From: CAZEHS01 sp964511875
Lineage (GTDB): Bacteria; Bacillota; Clostridia; Peptostreptococcales; Acidaminobacteraceae
Assembly: GCA_964511875.1 (NCBI GenBank)
Contig: CAZEHS010000004.1
Span: 1-64,000 of the forward strand
Direction: 5' to 3'
Length of the DNA stretch: 64,000 nucleotides
The position numbers and the translations under genes were made by a program. Positions 50,880-60,182 of the stretch are shown piece after piece; within the stretch, counting starts at the first letter, position 1; each line of letters begins with the position of its first letter. The notes below the pieces were generated by a model. The model saw only the letters and a list, made by a program, of their open reading frames with translations, was not told the DNA's origin and ran no database searches.

Positions 50880-50971
50880 TTCCACGTGGAAAAATAGTTC
50901 CAGGTACAAAACAGACCAACAGTTCATTTCACTGCATTACAGGGAAATGAATTGTTGGCATTTTTTTTGCA
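50880..50971 (+). promoter_or_regulatory. Sigma-54 promoter with upstream dyads for ortAB
   Basis: TGGCA (50956-50960) and TTGC (50967-50970) give the -24 GG and -12 GC separated by exactly 10 bases, with a T8 tract between. Upstream are a 12-bp perfect palindrome TTCCACGTGGAA (50880-50891) and a 15-bp inverted repeat CCAACAGTTCATTTC / GAAATGAATTGTTGG (50916-50930 and 50944-50958, one mismatch) whose right arm runs into the -24 box. These are candidate enhancer sites for the NtrC-like protein encoded immediately upstream. Confidence 0.85.
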
Positions 50972-51026
50972 ATAAAAAGAGTAGGATGTCGTCAAAGACT
51001 CTTGCAAACCATAAGGAGGAAAGCGT

Positions 51027-51344
51027 GTGAAAGCAGCCAAAAATGAATGGGTCGAAATCGAGTGTATGATTCTTAAACCGTCAGAGCGGGCACCACAAGT
51101 TCCCGAAGATACCAAACTGACACCCTTGATGATGTGGGTGAAAGGATTTCTAATGAGCGAGGCTTCAAACCTGGGTGAAACAGTCACGATCAAGACCCTC
51201 ACTGGCAGGACGCAAGAAGGCAAGCTTGTGAGCATCCAACCCCGACACGTGCACGACTATGGCAAACCGATCACGGAGTTATTTGAAATCGGTGTTGAGA
51301 TCAGAAATGAACTGAATCAAGATGGAGGACCTGTTAATGAATAA
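51027..51344 (+). CDS. ortA: 2-amino-4-oxopentanoate thiolase, small subunit
   Basis: A 105-residue protein resembling OrtA, the small subunit of the ornithine-pathway thiolase of amino-acid-fermenting clostridia. It is recognised by WVEIECMILKPSERAPQVPE, followed by WVKGFL and PRHVHDYGKPITELFEIG, and by its fixed partnership with the PLP subunit that overlaps it. The enzyme splits 2-amino-4-oxopentanoate with CoA into acetyl-CoA and D-alanine. GTG start with AAGGAGGAAAGC upstream. It is the first gene behind the sigma-54 promoter. Confidence 0.85.
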   Translation: MKAAKNEWVEIECMILKPSERAPQVPEDTKLTPLMMWVKGFLMSEASNLGETVTIKTLTGRTQEGKLVSIQPRHVHDYGKPITELFEIGVEIRNELNQDGGPVNE

Positions 51345-52743
51345 TTCTTACGAAGCAGTCATGGCAAGAAAAAATGAAATAATGCGAAAAGCGGTCGGAA
51401 TTGATTACTCGGAATTTGAATATGGGGAACTAGGTTTTGATTATGAAAAAATGATGCGGCAGGTAGCCTACTCCATCGATGAAATGCAGAAGATCCAGGG
51501 CGAGACGAAGGTTGGTAACACGCCTCTTTTTGAATTGAAGAACATCAACCGCATGATCAAGAAATACGCGCCTCATGGAAAGGGAGCACGGATATTCGTT
51601 AAAGATGAAGCCGCCAACGCTTCAGGTTCATTCAAAGCACGCCGGGCCTCCATAGCGGTCTATCACGCACAGAAGCTGGGGTACAAGGGCGTTATTGCAG
51701 CAACCAGCGGGAATTACGGGGCAGCTGTTGCATCACAGGCAGCCCAGCGGGGGATGAAGTGCATCATCGTCCAGGAAGTCTTCGATTCATCCAAAACGGG
51801 GCAACCGGAAATCCTTGAAAAGGCCAGAAAGTGTGAAGCTTACGGTGCCGAAGTGGTCCAGCTGACCGTTGGACCAGAGCTGTTCTATGTGTTCCTCAGA
51901 CTGCTTGAAGACACAGGGTATTTCAATGCATCACTCTACACGCCATTTGGAATCGCAGGCGTTGAAACGTTAGGTTATGAATTGGCCAACCAGTTCATGG
52001 AGAGAGAAGGGGTGTACCCGGATGTTGTTGTTGCGACCCACGCAGGCGGTGGGAACCTTACGGGTACGGCAAGGGGGCTGATTAAGGCTGGTGCGACCGA
52101 CACAAAGGTTGTGGGTGCTTCTGTGGACCTGTCTGGGCTTCATATGGCATCAGATAAGGACTTCAATAAGAAATCGTTTACAACCGGTCATACGGGGTTT
52201 GGTGTCCCATTTGCATCATGGCCGGATCGTGCGGATGTGCCTAGGAATGCCGCCCGTGTACTCAGGTACATGGACCGGTACGTCACGGTTACACAAGGTG
52301 ATGTATTTTATGTGACAGAATTGTTGGCGCAATTGGAAGGAATCGAACGAGGGCCTGCAGGCAACACATCTCTTGCAGCTGCAATCGCCATTGCCAAAGA
52401 AATGAATGACGACCAAACCATCGTAGTTCAGGAAACGGAATATACCGGAGCTGGTAAGCACCCCATGCCCCAGCTGACCTTTGCTAAGGATAATGGGATT
52501 GTGTTAAAACGAGGCAATCCTGAGCTGAGCATACCTGGAGTGAATATCATTCTGCCGGAACACTTCAGTCAGATCCAGGTGAACGATATCGATGTTCTGA
52601 AGCTGAAGAAATCTTATCTGAAGCATGCGATGGCGTCCAAATCCCTTACCAAAATTGAAGACAATGATCTGTCGTTCCTGGCGGAGGATACCCGGTTAAA
52701 TAAGGCTGAAGTCGGCAACATACTAAAAGAACTCGGATACTAA
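51337..52743 (+). CDS. ortB: 2-amino-4-oxopentanoate thiolase, PLP subunit
   Basis: A 468-residue fold-type-II PLP enzyme of the threonine-synthase class. The PLP lysine is K100 (NASGSFKARRAS), AATSGNYGAA binds phosphate, and a glycine-rich loop HAGGGNLTGTA lies near residue 240. The ATG at 51337 (GATGGAGGACCTGTTA upstream) overlaps the ortA stop. With OrtA it forms the last step of ornithine oxidation. The earlier genes (OraSE, Orr, OrtC-type dehydrogenase) are not nearby, so here ortAB is a stand-alone sigma-54 unit that may serve another source of 2-amino-4-oxopentanoate or run in reverse. Confidence 0.85.
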   Translation: MNNSYEAVMARKNEIMRKAVGIDYSEFEYGELGFDYEKMMRQVAYSIDEMQKIQGETKVGNTPLFELKNINRMIKKYAPHGKGARIFVKDEAANASGSFKARRASIAVYHAQKLGYKGVIAATSGNYGAAVASQAAQRGMKCIIVQEVFDSSKTGQPEILEKARKCEAYGAEVVQLTVGPELFYVFLRLLEDTGYFNASLYTPFGIAGVETLGYELANQFMEREGVYPDVVVATHAGGGNLTGTARGLIKAGATDTKVVGASVDLSGLHMASDKDFNKKSFTTGHTGFGVPFASWPDRADVPRNAARVLRYMDRYVTVTQGDVFYVTELLAQLEGIERGPAGNTSLAAAIAIAKEMNDDQTIVVQETEYTGAGKHPMPQLTFAKDNGIVLKRGNPELSIPGVNIILPEHFSQIQVNDIDVLKLKKSYLKHAMASKSLTKIEDNDLSFLAEDTRLNKAEVGNILKELGY

Positions 52744-52750
52744 ACAACAA

Positions 52751-52781
52751 GAGGGCTCCCCAGAATCAGGGAGCCCTTCTT
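52751..52781. terminator. Bidirectional terminator between ortB and the antiporter
   Basis: AGGGCTCCC/GGGAGCCCT stem, placed between two convergent genes, with TTCTT on the plus side. Confidence 0.8.
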
Positions 52782-52811
52782 GTCGTTCAAAATGGTGAGA
52801 CGTTTTTCCGG

Positions 52812-54254
52812 TTAAGATACTTGGTCCTTTTTAGCGTTAACATGATCCATATTATCATTCCGGCCGATTCCCAGGAAGATACTGGCCAGCATAACCGCCA
52901 TCATTCCATAAGCGTAGATAACGAATGGCGTAACTTCCATTGCAGCCAGCGGGTGAATAGTGTCTTTAGCAAAGCTGAGCGTGTAAATGATTGCCGGTGT
53001 CCAGGGCAGTGAATACACAAGCGTACAAGACATTGAATCAAGCAAGTTTGCAGTTCGATAAGGACTTATTCCATGTTTCAAAGACAGTGGTTTTGCAAAA
53101 GATGCACCAACTGCGAGGATTGCAGGTGCGTTCAAACCCATCAATGAGGAAAGTGCAACGATCATCCCTGTGATTGAAAGCTCGGCGCCGATAGGGGTTT
53201 TCGCAACTTTGCCCAAAGCATTCAGCAATTTGAGATCTCCTTGTCCAGCACGCATGATTGCGATAGACCCGAAGAGCAGGATGGCCAGTATGGAGACTTG
53301 AAGCATGCTGTTGATGCCTGAATAGATGACCCCGTCAACCGTACGATCCAGGCCAACCCCAGAGACTCGAAGGAGTGCTTTTTTAGTAACCTCTTGAGTA
53401 GGATCAATTTGGATTAAATCCATCAGACCGGCCATGACAGCTGTGCCCCCTGCTAAGACAGACCCGATTGTCGTTGCGATTACAATGTCACCGGACTTGA
53501 TAGCCACCCAAATGGTAAGTGCTACAGGAATCAGCATGAGAAGTGTAGCTGAATTGTACTGAGCTGCAGCCGCTTCCGTAATGGTCCCTGTATATCCGGA
53601 ACCAATGATCACAATGCCGATAATCGTGATTATTCCAGCTGCCAGTGCGTATTTGAGCCGAGATCTTACAACGCCTGGAACATCCACCCCCTGAGAGGTC
53701 GCAGAGCAAATGGTGGTATCAGAGACAGGCGCCAGATTGTCGCCGAATGCGCCTCCCGATACAATCGCTCCTGCCAACAAACCAGGGTGTGCTCCTAGAG
53801 CAAGCCCTGCAGGATAAAGAACGCCCATCCCTGCTGCGATGGTGCCAAATCCGGTTCCTGAAGCCGTAGCGAATATGGCGGATGCAACAAAGGAAATGAT
53901 AATGAACATCGTACCACCGACGCCGATTGAAGATGCTACTCCGGCAATCCCACCAGCGAGTCCGGAATCACGAAGGATTCTGGAAAAAACACCGGCGAAA
54001 ATCCAGCAAACGACAGGGATGATTGCCTCCTTGCTGGCCATTCCGCTGATAATCGTATCGCTGAATAATTGCTTGTCCTTGGCGAAAAAGAAAGAAACGA
54101 TCAGTGCCATGAATGCCGGAATCCAAAGTGCGCCATCTGAAATCGAACCAAAAAGAAATGTAGTCAAAATAATGAGAGCCAGGAATACCACAAATGGGAT
54201 AAACGAAACCCATTCCCCACCGTAAAACTCGAGCTTTTTCTTTTCTGTTGTCAT
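52812..54254 (-). CDS. NhaC family Na+/H+ (or Na+/amino-acid) antiporter
   Basis: A 480-residue membrane protein with about 11-12 hydrophobic segments. Family marks include GDNLAPVSDTTICSATSQGV (the NhaC signature) and SGTGFGTIAAGMGV. NhaC members exchange sodium for protons; several homologues next to amino-acid fermentation genes act as amino-acid or malate/lactate antiporters. GAGGAGGATTCTTT precedes ATG. It converges on ortAB, and its placement next to that operon suggests a role in moving the amino substrate or product, but that is inference. Confidence 0.82.
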   Translation of the reverse strand: MTTEKKKLEFYGGEWVSFIPFVVFLALIILTTFLFGSISDGALWIPAFMALIVSFFFAKDKQLFSDTIISGMASKEAIIPVVCWIFAGVFSRILRDSGLAGGIAGVASSIGVGGTMFIIISFVASAIFATASGTGFGTIAAGMGVLYPAGLALGAHPGLLAGAIVSGGAFGDNLAPVSDTTICSATSQGVDVPGVVRSRLKYALAAGIITIIGIVIIGSGYTGTITEAAAAQYNSATLLMLIPVALTIWVAIKSGDIVIATTIGSVLAGGTAVMAGLMDLIQIDPTQEVTKKALLRVSGVGLDRTVDGVIYSGINSMLQVSILAILLFGSIAIMRAGQGDLKLLNALGKVAKTPIGAELSITGMIVALSSLMGLNAPAILAVGASFAKPLSLKHGISPYRTANLLDSMSCTLVYSLPWTPAIIYTLSFAKDTIHPLAAMEVTPFVIYAYGMMAVMLASIFLGIGRNDNMDHVNAKKDQVS

Positions 54255-54349
54255 AAAGAATCCTCCTCTTAAATTACCTAAAGCGAATTTAGGTGTTGCA
54301 TATAACTACTGCAACTTATATGCCAAATGAGGATGAACATGAAGTGGCT

Positions 54350-54478
54350 ATGAAGCGATCCTTGGTTCAGGTGGAATTTCTACTCCATCTGAACCTTAGT
54401 AGAGCGGATCCAGGGCCTCTACAGTTCTCTACTCCCGCTTTAGAAGCGGGAGTCTTAGAACTGTTAGGCATCGGATAA
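54350..54478 (+). repeat. Structured repeat element, copy R3
   Basis: A 129-nt copy starting ATGAAGCGATCC and ending GGCATCGGATAA. Hairpin 1 is GGTTCAGGTGGAaTTTCtACTCCATCTGAACC; hairpin 2 has ACAGTTCT/AGAACTGT and ACTCCCGC/GCGGGAGT stems. Together with R4 it forms a ~970-bp-spaced inverted pair around the DUF1801 gene. Confidence 0.75.
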
Positions 54479-54562
54479 TTGAGCATTTAAAACAAAAGAA
54501 GGTGATGAATTTACGGAAGCAGTATGAAATAAATTTCCAGGTGGAAGAAAAATACTCAGTGT

Positions 54563-54850
54563 GTGCCACCATTAATCCGTTGTGTCAGTATTATAGAGTT
54601 CTTTTCAAAGCATTGTACTTTGATAGCAACGATGACCACATCAGAAACTGAATGCTCTTTTTGGTTTGATTCTCATCCCGCGCGCCTTATAAAGGAAGCA
54701 TATCCACACCATAAATGTATAGACATTATCACTGCCGAGCGAGGTAAGCAATTTGATCCCGTAATTGTGGATGCGTTTATCAAGGTTGAGAAGCAATTTG
54801 AAGAGGTTTTATTTTGGCAAAACCTCTGTGATCAGTACAATGTTGGTTAA
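54563..54850 (+). pseudogene. HD-GYP C-terminal fragment
   Basis: The frame ends with IITAERGKQFDPVIVDAFIK and VEKQFEEV, which is the last ~40 residues of an HD-GYP domain (G-x-x-FDP...aF). The part before about 54700 is unrelated or degraded. No GYP motif or HD half is present. Third HD-GYP fragment in the window, lying right after repeat R3. Confidence 0.6.
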
Positions 54851-54980
54851 TAGGGTGTTCAGCGAAGACCTTCTGGTGGTGTGTGAAATCTTTGAGGTGG
54901 TGTACTATACTTGATTGCATCGAAACACGGATGGGTATGAAGTCTCCATCAAGGGACAACTGATGAGATGGAGGTGGCAT

Positions 54981-55412
54981 ATGGCGGAACTTAAGACCAA
55001 GCAGCACGATGGAGATGTGATGGCGTTTATCGAGGGATTTGCTGAAAGTGATCAGCGACGGCTAGATAGCTATGCACTTATTCAGCTTATGCAGGATTTT
55101 ACGGGCTTCCCACCTAAAATGTGGGGACCTTCGATGATAGGCTTTGGCAGTTATCACTATAAATCGGATCGAAGTAAACAGGAAGGGGATTGGCCACTTG
55201 TCGGCTTCTCCCCCAGGAAGGCAGCAATATCACTCTATGTGTATACAGGACTGCCCGAGCACGAACAGTTGCTGAAGGCACTTGGTAAATACACAGTGGG
55301 AAAGGCCTGTGTCTACATTAAAAAATTGTCGGATATCGATCAGGAAGCACTGAAGCGACTGATGGGTGCCACCATTGAATATTTACAAACCAGATACAGC
55401 TTGAAACAATAA
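54981..55412 (+). CDS. DUF1801 (YdhG-like) domain protein
   Basis: A 143-residue cytosolic protein. MAELKTKQHDGDVMAFIEGF, then MWGPSMIGFGSYHYKSD, WPLVGFSPRKAAISLYVY and KACVYIKKLSDID follow the DUF1801 pattern; the fold is found in YdhG-type iron-chaperone-like proteins, and the biochemical role is not established. The ATG at 54981 has GGAGGTGGCAT upstream (the frame opens at 54915). The gene lies alone between inverted repeat elements R3 and R4. Confidence 0.78.
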   Translation: MAELKTKQHDGDVMAFIEGFAESDQRRLDSYALIQLMQDFTGFPPKMWGPSMIGFGSYHYKSDRSKQEGDWPLVGFSPRKAAISLYVYTGLPEHEQLLKALGKYTVGKACVYIKKLSDIDQEALKRLMGATIEYLQTRYSLKQ

Positions 55413-55449
55413 TTATGGTCAGCTTCCTCAAGACCTTGTACACCACGAT

Positions 55450-55579
55450 TTATCCGATGCCTAACAGTTCTAAGACTCCCGCTTCTAAAGCGGGAGTAGA
55501 GAACTGTAGAGGCCCTGGATCCGCTCTACTAAGCTTCAGATGGAGTTGAAACTCCACCTGAAGCCAAGGATCGCTTCAT
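55450..55579 (-). repeat. Structured repeat element, copy R4 (inverted)
   Basis: A 130-nt minus-strand copy, closest to R3. Hairpin 1 is GCTTCAGGTGGAgTTTCaACTCCATCTGAAGC: relative to R3, both members of the outer pairs changed together (GTTC/GAAC versus CTTC/GAAG), a compensatory substitution. Hairpin 2 is as in R3. Confidence 0.75.
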
Positions 55580-55918
55580 CTTGATTCTGACATGTCGGCC
55601 TGTATTTGAGTTTTAATTGGGGATCGGGCTTTCAAGGAGCTAACTTCTACAAGGATTAAGATCTGTAGGACGTCTGGCTCTTTTTTTATTGTCACAAATA
55701 AGAAACGCAGGCATATCCAAAAAGCCGGTCCTCTGATAATTGTTATAGCCTACTATTACTTTACTCCCTAAAGTCAATTTTACTTTGCTATTGATATATG
55801 TTTTGAAGAATTTTCTGAATTCATGATTCTTATCATTGCCAAAGGTCAAGAAGTTTTGACGAATGCATGATTATGCGTTACCATGAAGTCATATTTTAAC
55901 GGAAGGTCTGGTGATAAA
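55580..55918. other. Intergenic stretch before the sensor-kinase gene
   Basis: No supported gene. A 69-codon minus-strand frame (55640-55849) has no ribosome site and no recognisable family. A possible short hairpin with a T7 run lies near 55680. The kinase promoter is probably in the AT-rich 55780-55880 part but was not resolved. Confidence 0.35.
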
Positions 55919-57694
55919 ATGAAGATTGGTTTTCGTGCAAAAGTGCTTCTATCAATCTCAGCGATCTCCATTTTGTCATCGGTCATCATTTCTGCGGTTT
56001 ATTTCAACCGTTCTGCACAGATGGTAGAGCAGAACTACATCCGTTCTTTGTGGAACACGCTTTCTGTTTCTATGGAAACATTTGAAGGAACGGCGCAGGA
56101 CTCCTATAATGTCGCCGTGCGATTGAGCAACGATAAGGTCCTGATCGACATGATCACCCAATATGCCGAGCATAAAGGCGGTGTGAATCAGGCGCTGGAC
56201 ATTAATGCCTATCTCAAACAGTTTCAGCCGGACGGCGGCATGATCGATTCAATTTATATCTATATGCCTGAACGAAAACAAGTCATCACTTCGATAGAAT
56301 ATCACGCATTGCAGGAAATATTTCTGCCGGAGAATTATCCGTGGTTTCAACTGAATGAAAATGGGTTGGGCGGCACAGGGCTTAGCCCTGCCGTCATTGT
56401 AGACCGTATAAGCCGTGCACCTAAATATGTCATTACTTATTCGCGCGATATCTATAACCCGGAGGGGACCCAACGCATTGCTACGCTGGCTGTGAATTTG
56501 GATGAACGGCAGCTGTCCTATCAGCTACTCAATAACGAGCGGGTGGGTGAAAACCGATATTATCTGGTAGACTCCAGCGGGATAATAGCATCAGGGGTAA
56601 GCGTTTCACAGTTAGGTAAGAATCTGATCAGTCAGCTTCAATTGGCACCCTCAGGCAATCAAAGCTGGGAGGAACGGACCCAAACCATCGATGTAATCGA
56701 TGATCTGCTCGTTGCATCCGTGCGTTCATCCATGACAGGGTATCGCATCGTGTGTGTGGCTAAACGGTCTGAACTGGTGAACAACCTGCAACAACAACAG
56801 GGGTTTGTAATCACGTTACTTATTTTGACATTGCTTGTCATGCTGATGTTGGCATCCATGATGTCGAAATGGATGTATAAGCCGGTTAAACTATTGAAGG
56901 ATACTATGGAAAAGGTCAGTAACGGAGACCTTGCGGCAAGAACGCCGGTGACCGGCAACGACGAAATAGCCATATTAGGGAAAGGATTCAATGAAACCAT
57001 TGCACGGATTGAAAACCTAATCGGAGAGCTTGTCAGTGAGCGCATACACAAGAAGGAAGCCGAATTGGAAGCGTTGCAGTATCAGATTACACCGCACTTT
57101 ATGTATAATACTCTCAATTCCATCAAGTATGCCGCCGTGCTCCAAGGTGCTGAACGTTTAAGCGAGCAGTTGGGAGCGTTCATAGAACTGCTGCAGGCCA
57201 GCATAAACCGCAGAGGGGCTTTTCTCACCGTAAATGAAGAACTGAGAATGGTCGAAAACTATGTTAAGCTTCAGCGGTTTCGCTATATGAGCAGCTTCGA
57301 GGTCCTTTACGATGTACAGGATGAAGTCAGGGAATTATATGTACCAAGACTCTTGATTCAGCCCTTGCTGGAGAATGCCATCCTGCATGGCGGCAATTTG
57401 GAAGGCACCAATAGTCAGATTGGAATATCGGCAGCCTTGGAAGGCGGGCAATTGATATTCTCCATCTTCGACAATGGGAACGGAATGTCTGAAGAACAGA
57501 TACAGGAACTGATGAGGATCGAACCTTTGAAAAAAGGACGTTTCAGCGGTATTGGTGTTGCCAATATACAGGAACGGCTCAGACTGTATTATGGGGAACG
57601 GGCTTCACTGGATTATTCCAGTGGTCAGGGGGCAGGAACCTGTGCCCGTATTTGTATGCCGGCCAGCTCTGATCCAGATGAATTTGCGATATAG
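55919..57694 (+). CDS. YesM-type sensor histidine kinase
   Basis: A 591-residue membrane kinase. Order: membrane segment (~9-31), large extracytoplasmic sensor domain, second membrane segment (~280-300), HAMP (KPVKLLKDTMEKVSNGDLAA), His_kinase domain with the phospho-His in QITPHFMYNTLNSIK, then HATPase with LLENAILHGG and GNGMSEEQI. The ATG at 55919 has GGTGATAAA upstream; the frame opens at 55883. It senses an extracellular sugar-like signal, perhaps through the binding lipoprotein encoded next, and phosphorylates the AraC-type regulator at 58659. Confidence 0.9.
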   Translation: MKIGFRAKVLLSISAISILSSVIISAVYFNRSAQMVEQNYIRSLWNTLSVSMETFEGTAQDSYNVAVRLSNDKVLIDMITQYAEHKGGVNQALDINAYLKQFQPDGGMIDSIYIYMPERKQVITSIEYHALQEIFLPENYPWFQLNENGLGGTGLSPAVIVDRISRAPKYVITYSRDIYNPEGTQRIATLAVNLDERQLSYQLLNNERVGENRYYLVDSSGIIASGVSVSQLGKNLISQLQLAPSGNQSWEERTQTIDVIDDLLVASVRSSMTGYRIVCVAKRSELVNNLQQQQGFVITLLILTLLVMLMLASMMSKWMYKPVKLLKDTMEKVSNGDLAARTPVTGNDEIAILGKGFNETIARIENLIGELVSERIHKKEAELEALQYQITPHFMYNTLNSIKYAAVLQGAERLSEQLGAFIELLQASINRRGAFLTVNEELRMVENYVKLQRFRYMSSFEVLYDVQDEVRELYVPRLLIQPLLENAILHGGNLEGTNSQIGISAALEGGQLIFSIFDNGNGMSEEQIQELMRIEPLKKGRFSGIGVANIQERLRLYYGERASLDYSSGQGAGTCARICMPASSDPDEFAI

Positions 57695-57702
57695 GTGATA
57701 TC

Positions 57703-58662
57703 ATGAAAAAACATTGGGTGCTTTGCATAATGATCTGTTTTATCGTGTGTGGTTGCAGCCCTGTCACGGATAGCTCCGTGCAGCCGCTTCAGAACCAGCA
57801 CACAATCGGTATCCTGTTAAAAGCGATGAACAGCCAGCATTGGCGTGATGTGCAGTCCGGCATTCAGGATGCCGCCCGTGAAGCCGGTGTAGCAACCATA
57901 GTATTGTATCCTGAAAATGAAACCAGTGTTCGTCAGCAGGAGGCTATGTTCAAAGATATGTTGAAATCCAAACCCGATGCAATCATATGGGCTCCGTGCG
58001 ATTCGACACAATGCAGGGAACTGGTGGAACTGGCGGAGCGGGAAAATGTCAAAGTCTATGCTCTGGATACCCGTCCCGAAGACATCGTGCTTCCATTCAT
58101 TGGGGCAGATAATCAGAATATCGGTAAACTGGCCGCTGAACGCATCATTCAACTAACCGGTGGGACAGGGAAGGTTGCCATAATATCCGGCAGTATCATG
58201 CAGTCTTCCCATACGGAAAGAATCATGGGTTTCCAAAATACATTGAAGGGTACGGAGCTGAATCTTGTCTCAATCGAGAATGCAGATTCCGATTATCGAC
58301 TTTCCATGGAAAAAATGAAAAAGCTCATGAATGCTTATCCTGATCTGGCAGGTGTGTTCTGCACCAGTGCGGTCATGGGGCTGGGGGCAGTTGAACAGAG
58401 TCGTGCCACCTATGACAGGCCGCTCAGCATTGTGGCGGTAGATACCCAGGATGATGCCCTTACTGCTATACAGAACGGCACTCTGCACGGGCTCATAACC
58501 CAGAGCGGTTATGAAGCGGGATACACGGCGATACAAGTAGTGGAGAAAGGACTGAATGGGTTCAAGGTACCGATGAATACCTATATCGGGAGTGAGCTTG
58601 TCACACGGAATAACGTGATTGATTATCAGAAAAGGTCTCAATCACAGGGGGATTTACAATGA
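57703..58662 (+). CDS. Ribose-type sugar-binding lipoprotein of the sensor system
   Basis: A 319-residue lipoprotein (signal MKKHWVLCIMICFIVCGC, Cys at 18) with a Peripla_BP_4 fold (IGILLKAMNSQHWRDVQSGI, MLKSKPDAIIWAPCDS, FIGADNQNIGKLAAERI). It lies between the sensor kinase and response-regulator genes and overlaps the latter by four bases. That placement suggests it presents ligand to the kinase instead of, or besides, the importer, which has its own binding protein at 62162. Confidence 0.86.
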   Translation: MKKHWVLCIMICFIVCGCSPVTDSSVQPLQNQHTIGILLKAMNSQHWRDVQSGIQDAAREAGVATIVLYPENETSVRQQEAMFKDMLKSKPDAIIWAPCDSTQCRELVELAERENVKVYALDTRPEDIVLPFIGADNQNIGKLAAERIIQLTGGTGKVAIISGSIMQSSHTERIMGFQNTLKGTELNLVSIENADSDYRLSMEKMKKLMNAYPDLAGVFCTSAVMGLGAVEQSRATYDRPLSIVAVDTQDDALTAIQNGTLHGLITQSGYEAGYTAIQVVEKGLNGFKVPMNTYIGSELVTRNNVIDYQKRSQSQGDLQ

Positions 58663-60170
58663 TTAAGGTTCTTATTGTTGACGATGATTTTCTTGTGAGA
58701 ATGTTCCTTAAGCAGCTCACGAATTGGACTCAGGCGGGATATGAAATTGTGGGCGACGCCCGCAACGGTGCGGAAGCTCTGGTACTGTTCAAACAGCATC
58801 GGCCGGAGCTGATCATTACGGATTTGTGCATGCCCGGCATGAGCGGGCTTGAGCTGATCCGGCAGGTGAAATCTGAAGAGCCGTCCACGAAGGTTGTTGT
58901 TCTCAGCTGCCACGATGAATTCGAATTCGTACGCGAAGCGATGCAGTTGGGTGCCGATGATTATGTGCTAAAGAACATTCTGGATGAAAAGGAACTGCTC
59001 AGACAATTGGATGCCATTCGTGTAAAAATAGAACAAACCACGGAAAAGGCATATAAGGAGAAGGAACTGCAAAGACTGGCACGTATGGGAACAGATATGC
59101 TTCGCATGGAACTGGTGGAACAGCTGAGGTCAGGGGAATTGACCCATGGCGGACAGCAAAAACTCATGAAGGATGCAGGACTAAAAGGAGAATACCCGGT
59201 CTGTGCTGTGCTGATGGTAACTGGGACAGCCATGAGGGGTAACTCTTTGCAGGAAGTATGTCAACAGTATTGCCGCACGAAGGCAGCAGAAGCAGTTGAA
59301 TGGACTTCCGGCAATTGCTGCATATTTGCGGATGTCAGTGCATACATTACACGTGACCGGCAGCAAGAATATGTGCGTAATTTTTCGCAGGGTCTTATGA
59401 ACTGCGTTCATGAGTATCTCAATATCGATCCCGATGTGGGTGTAAGCAATGTGCAATCCGGGGACGGCAGATTGGCAACGGCAGTTTTACAGGCACATGC
59501 CGCACTTCAGTGGTGTTTTTATTCGCCCGGAGTCCATGTTTATGACCCGACTGCCGTTATGAATACCCAGTGGCCCCAATCGGCAGCGCGTTTCCTCAAT
59601 ACGTTTGCACAGGCTGTTGAAGGATGCAGAGGAGAAGATATCCTGACCGGGGGATACCTGATATTGGAAGCGTTCCAGAGCGAACATACTGCTCCGGAAG
59701 CTATCGGAAGATGGTTCACAAGACTGGAGATGGAAGGCAAATTCCAGGCGAGCCGGAAGATTCCTGTGAATCTTGCAGCATGTAGAATACGGTTCAAAGA
59801 GTATGCTGAAAACGTGCAGCGATCCAACGGACTAAAGGAACAGACCGGAGGAAACCGGGCCATTGAAACTGCTCTCGAATTCATCCGCCTACACTATTCG
59901 GAGCCGATTTCCCTTACACATGTAGCGGGTGCGGCACATCTGAATCCCGCATATCTTTCCCATCTTTTCAAGCTGGAGACCGGCGTGAATTTCAGCGAAT
60001 ATCTTCTGCGCTGCCGGATAGGCAAGGCGAAGGAACTGATTCTCAGTTCGGATAAGCCGTTGAACCAGTTGGCTGCACAGGCAGGCTTCTTCGATTATCG
60101 TAATTTCTGCAAGCTTTTCAAAAGAGAGACCGGCTTACGTCCTGCAGAATTCCGGAATCGAAAGATCTGA
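58659..60170 (+). CDS. YesN-type response regulator with AraC output domain
   Basis: A 503-residue regulator. The receiver domain has D55 (LIITDLCMPG). A long middle region (~130-390) of unknown fold follows, then a C-terminal AraC double helix-turn-helix (SLTHVAGAAHLNPAYLSHLF and LNQLAAQAGFFDYRNFCKLF, with LRPAEFR). It pairs with the YesM-type kinase and probably activates the dehydrogenase/isomerase/ABC operon starting at 60356. The start overlaps the preceding stop (ATGA). Confidence 0.9.
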   Translation: MIKVLIVDDDFLVRMFLKQLTNWTQAGYEIVGDARNGAEALVLFKQHRPELIITDLCMPGMSGLELIRQVKSEEPSTKVVVLSCHDEFEFVREAMQLGADDYVLKNILDEKELLRQLDAIRVKIEQTTEKAYKEKELQRLARMGTDMLRMELVEQLRSGELTHGGQQKLMKDAGLKGEYPVCAVLMVTGTAMRGNSLQEVCQQYCRTKAAEAVEWTSGNCCIFADVSAYITRDRQQEYVRNFSQGLMNCVHEYLNIDPDVGVSNVQSGDGRLATAVLQAHAALQWCFYSPGVHVYDPTAVMNTQWPQSAARFLNTFAQAVEGCRGEDILTGGYLILEAFQSEHTAPEAIGRWFTRLEMEGKFQASRKIPVNLAACRIRFKEYAENVQRSNGLKEQTGGNRAIETALEFIRLHYSEPISLTHVAGAAHLNPAYLSHLFKLETGVNFSEYLLRCRIGKAKELILSSDKPLNQLAAQAGFFDYRNFCKLFKRETGLRPAEFRNRKI

Positions 60171-60182
60171 CACTTTTCTAAA

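Noticed and set aside
55640..55849. 69-codon minus-strand frame
   Set aside because: No Shine-Dalgarno, no homology and an awkward position before a divergent promoter region.
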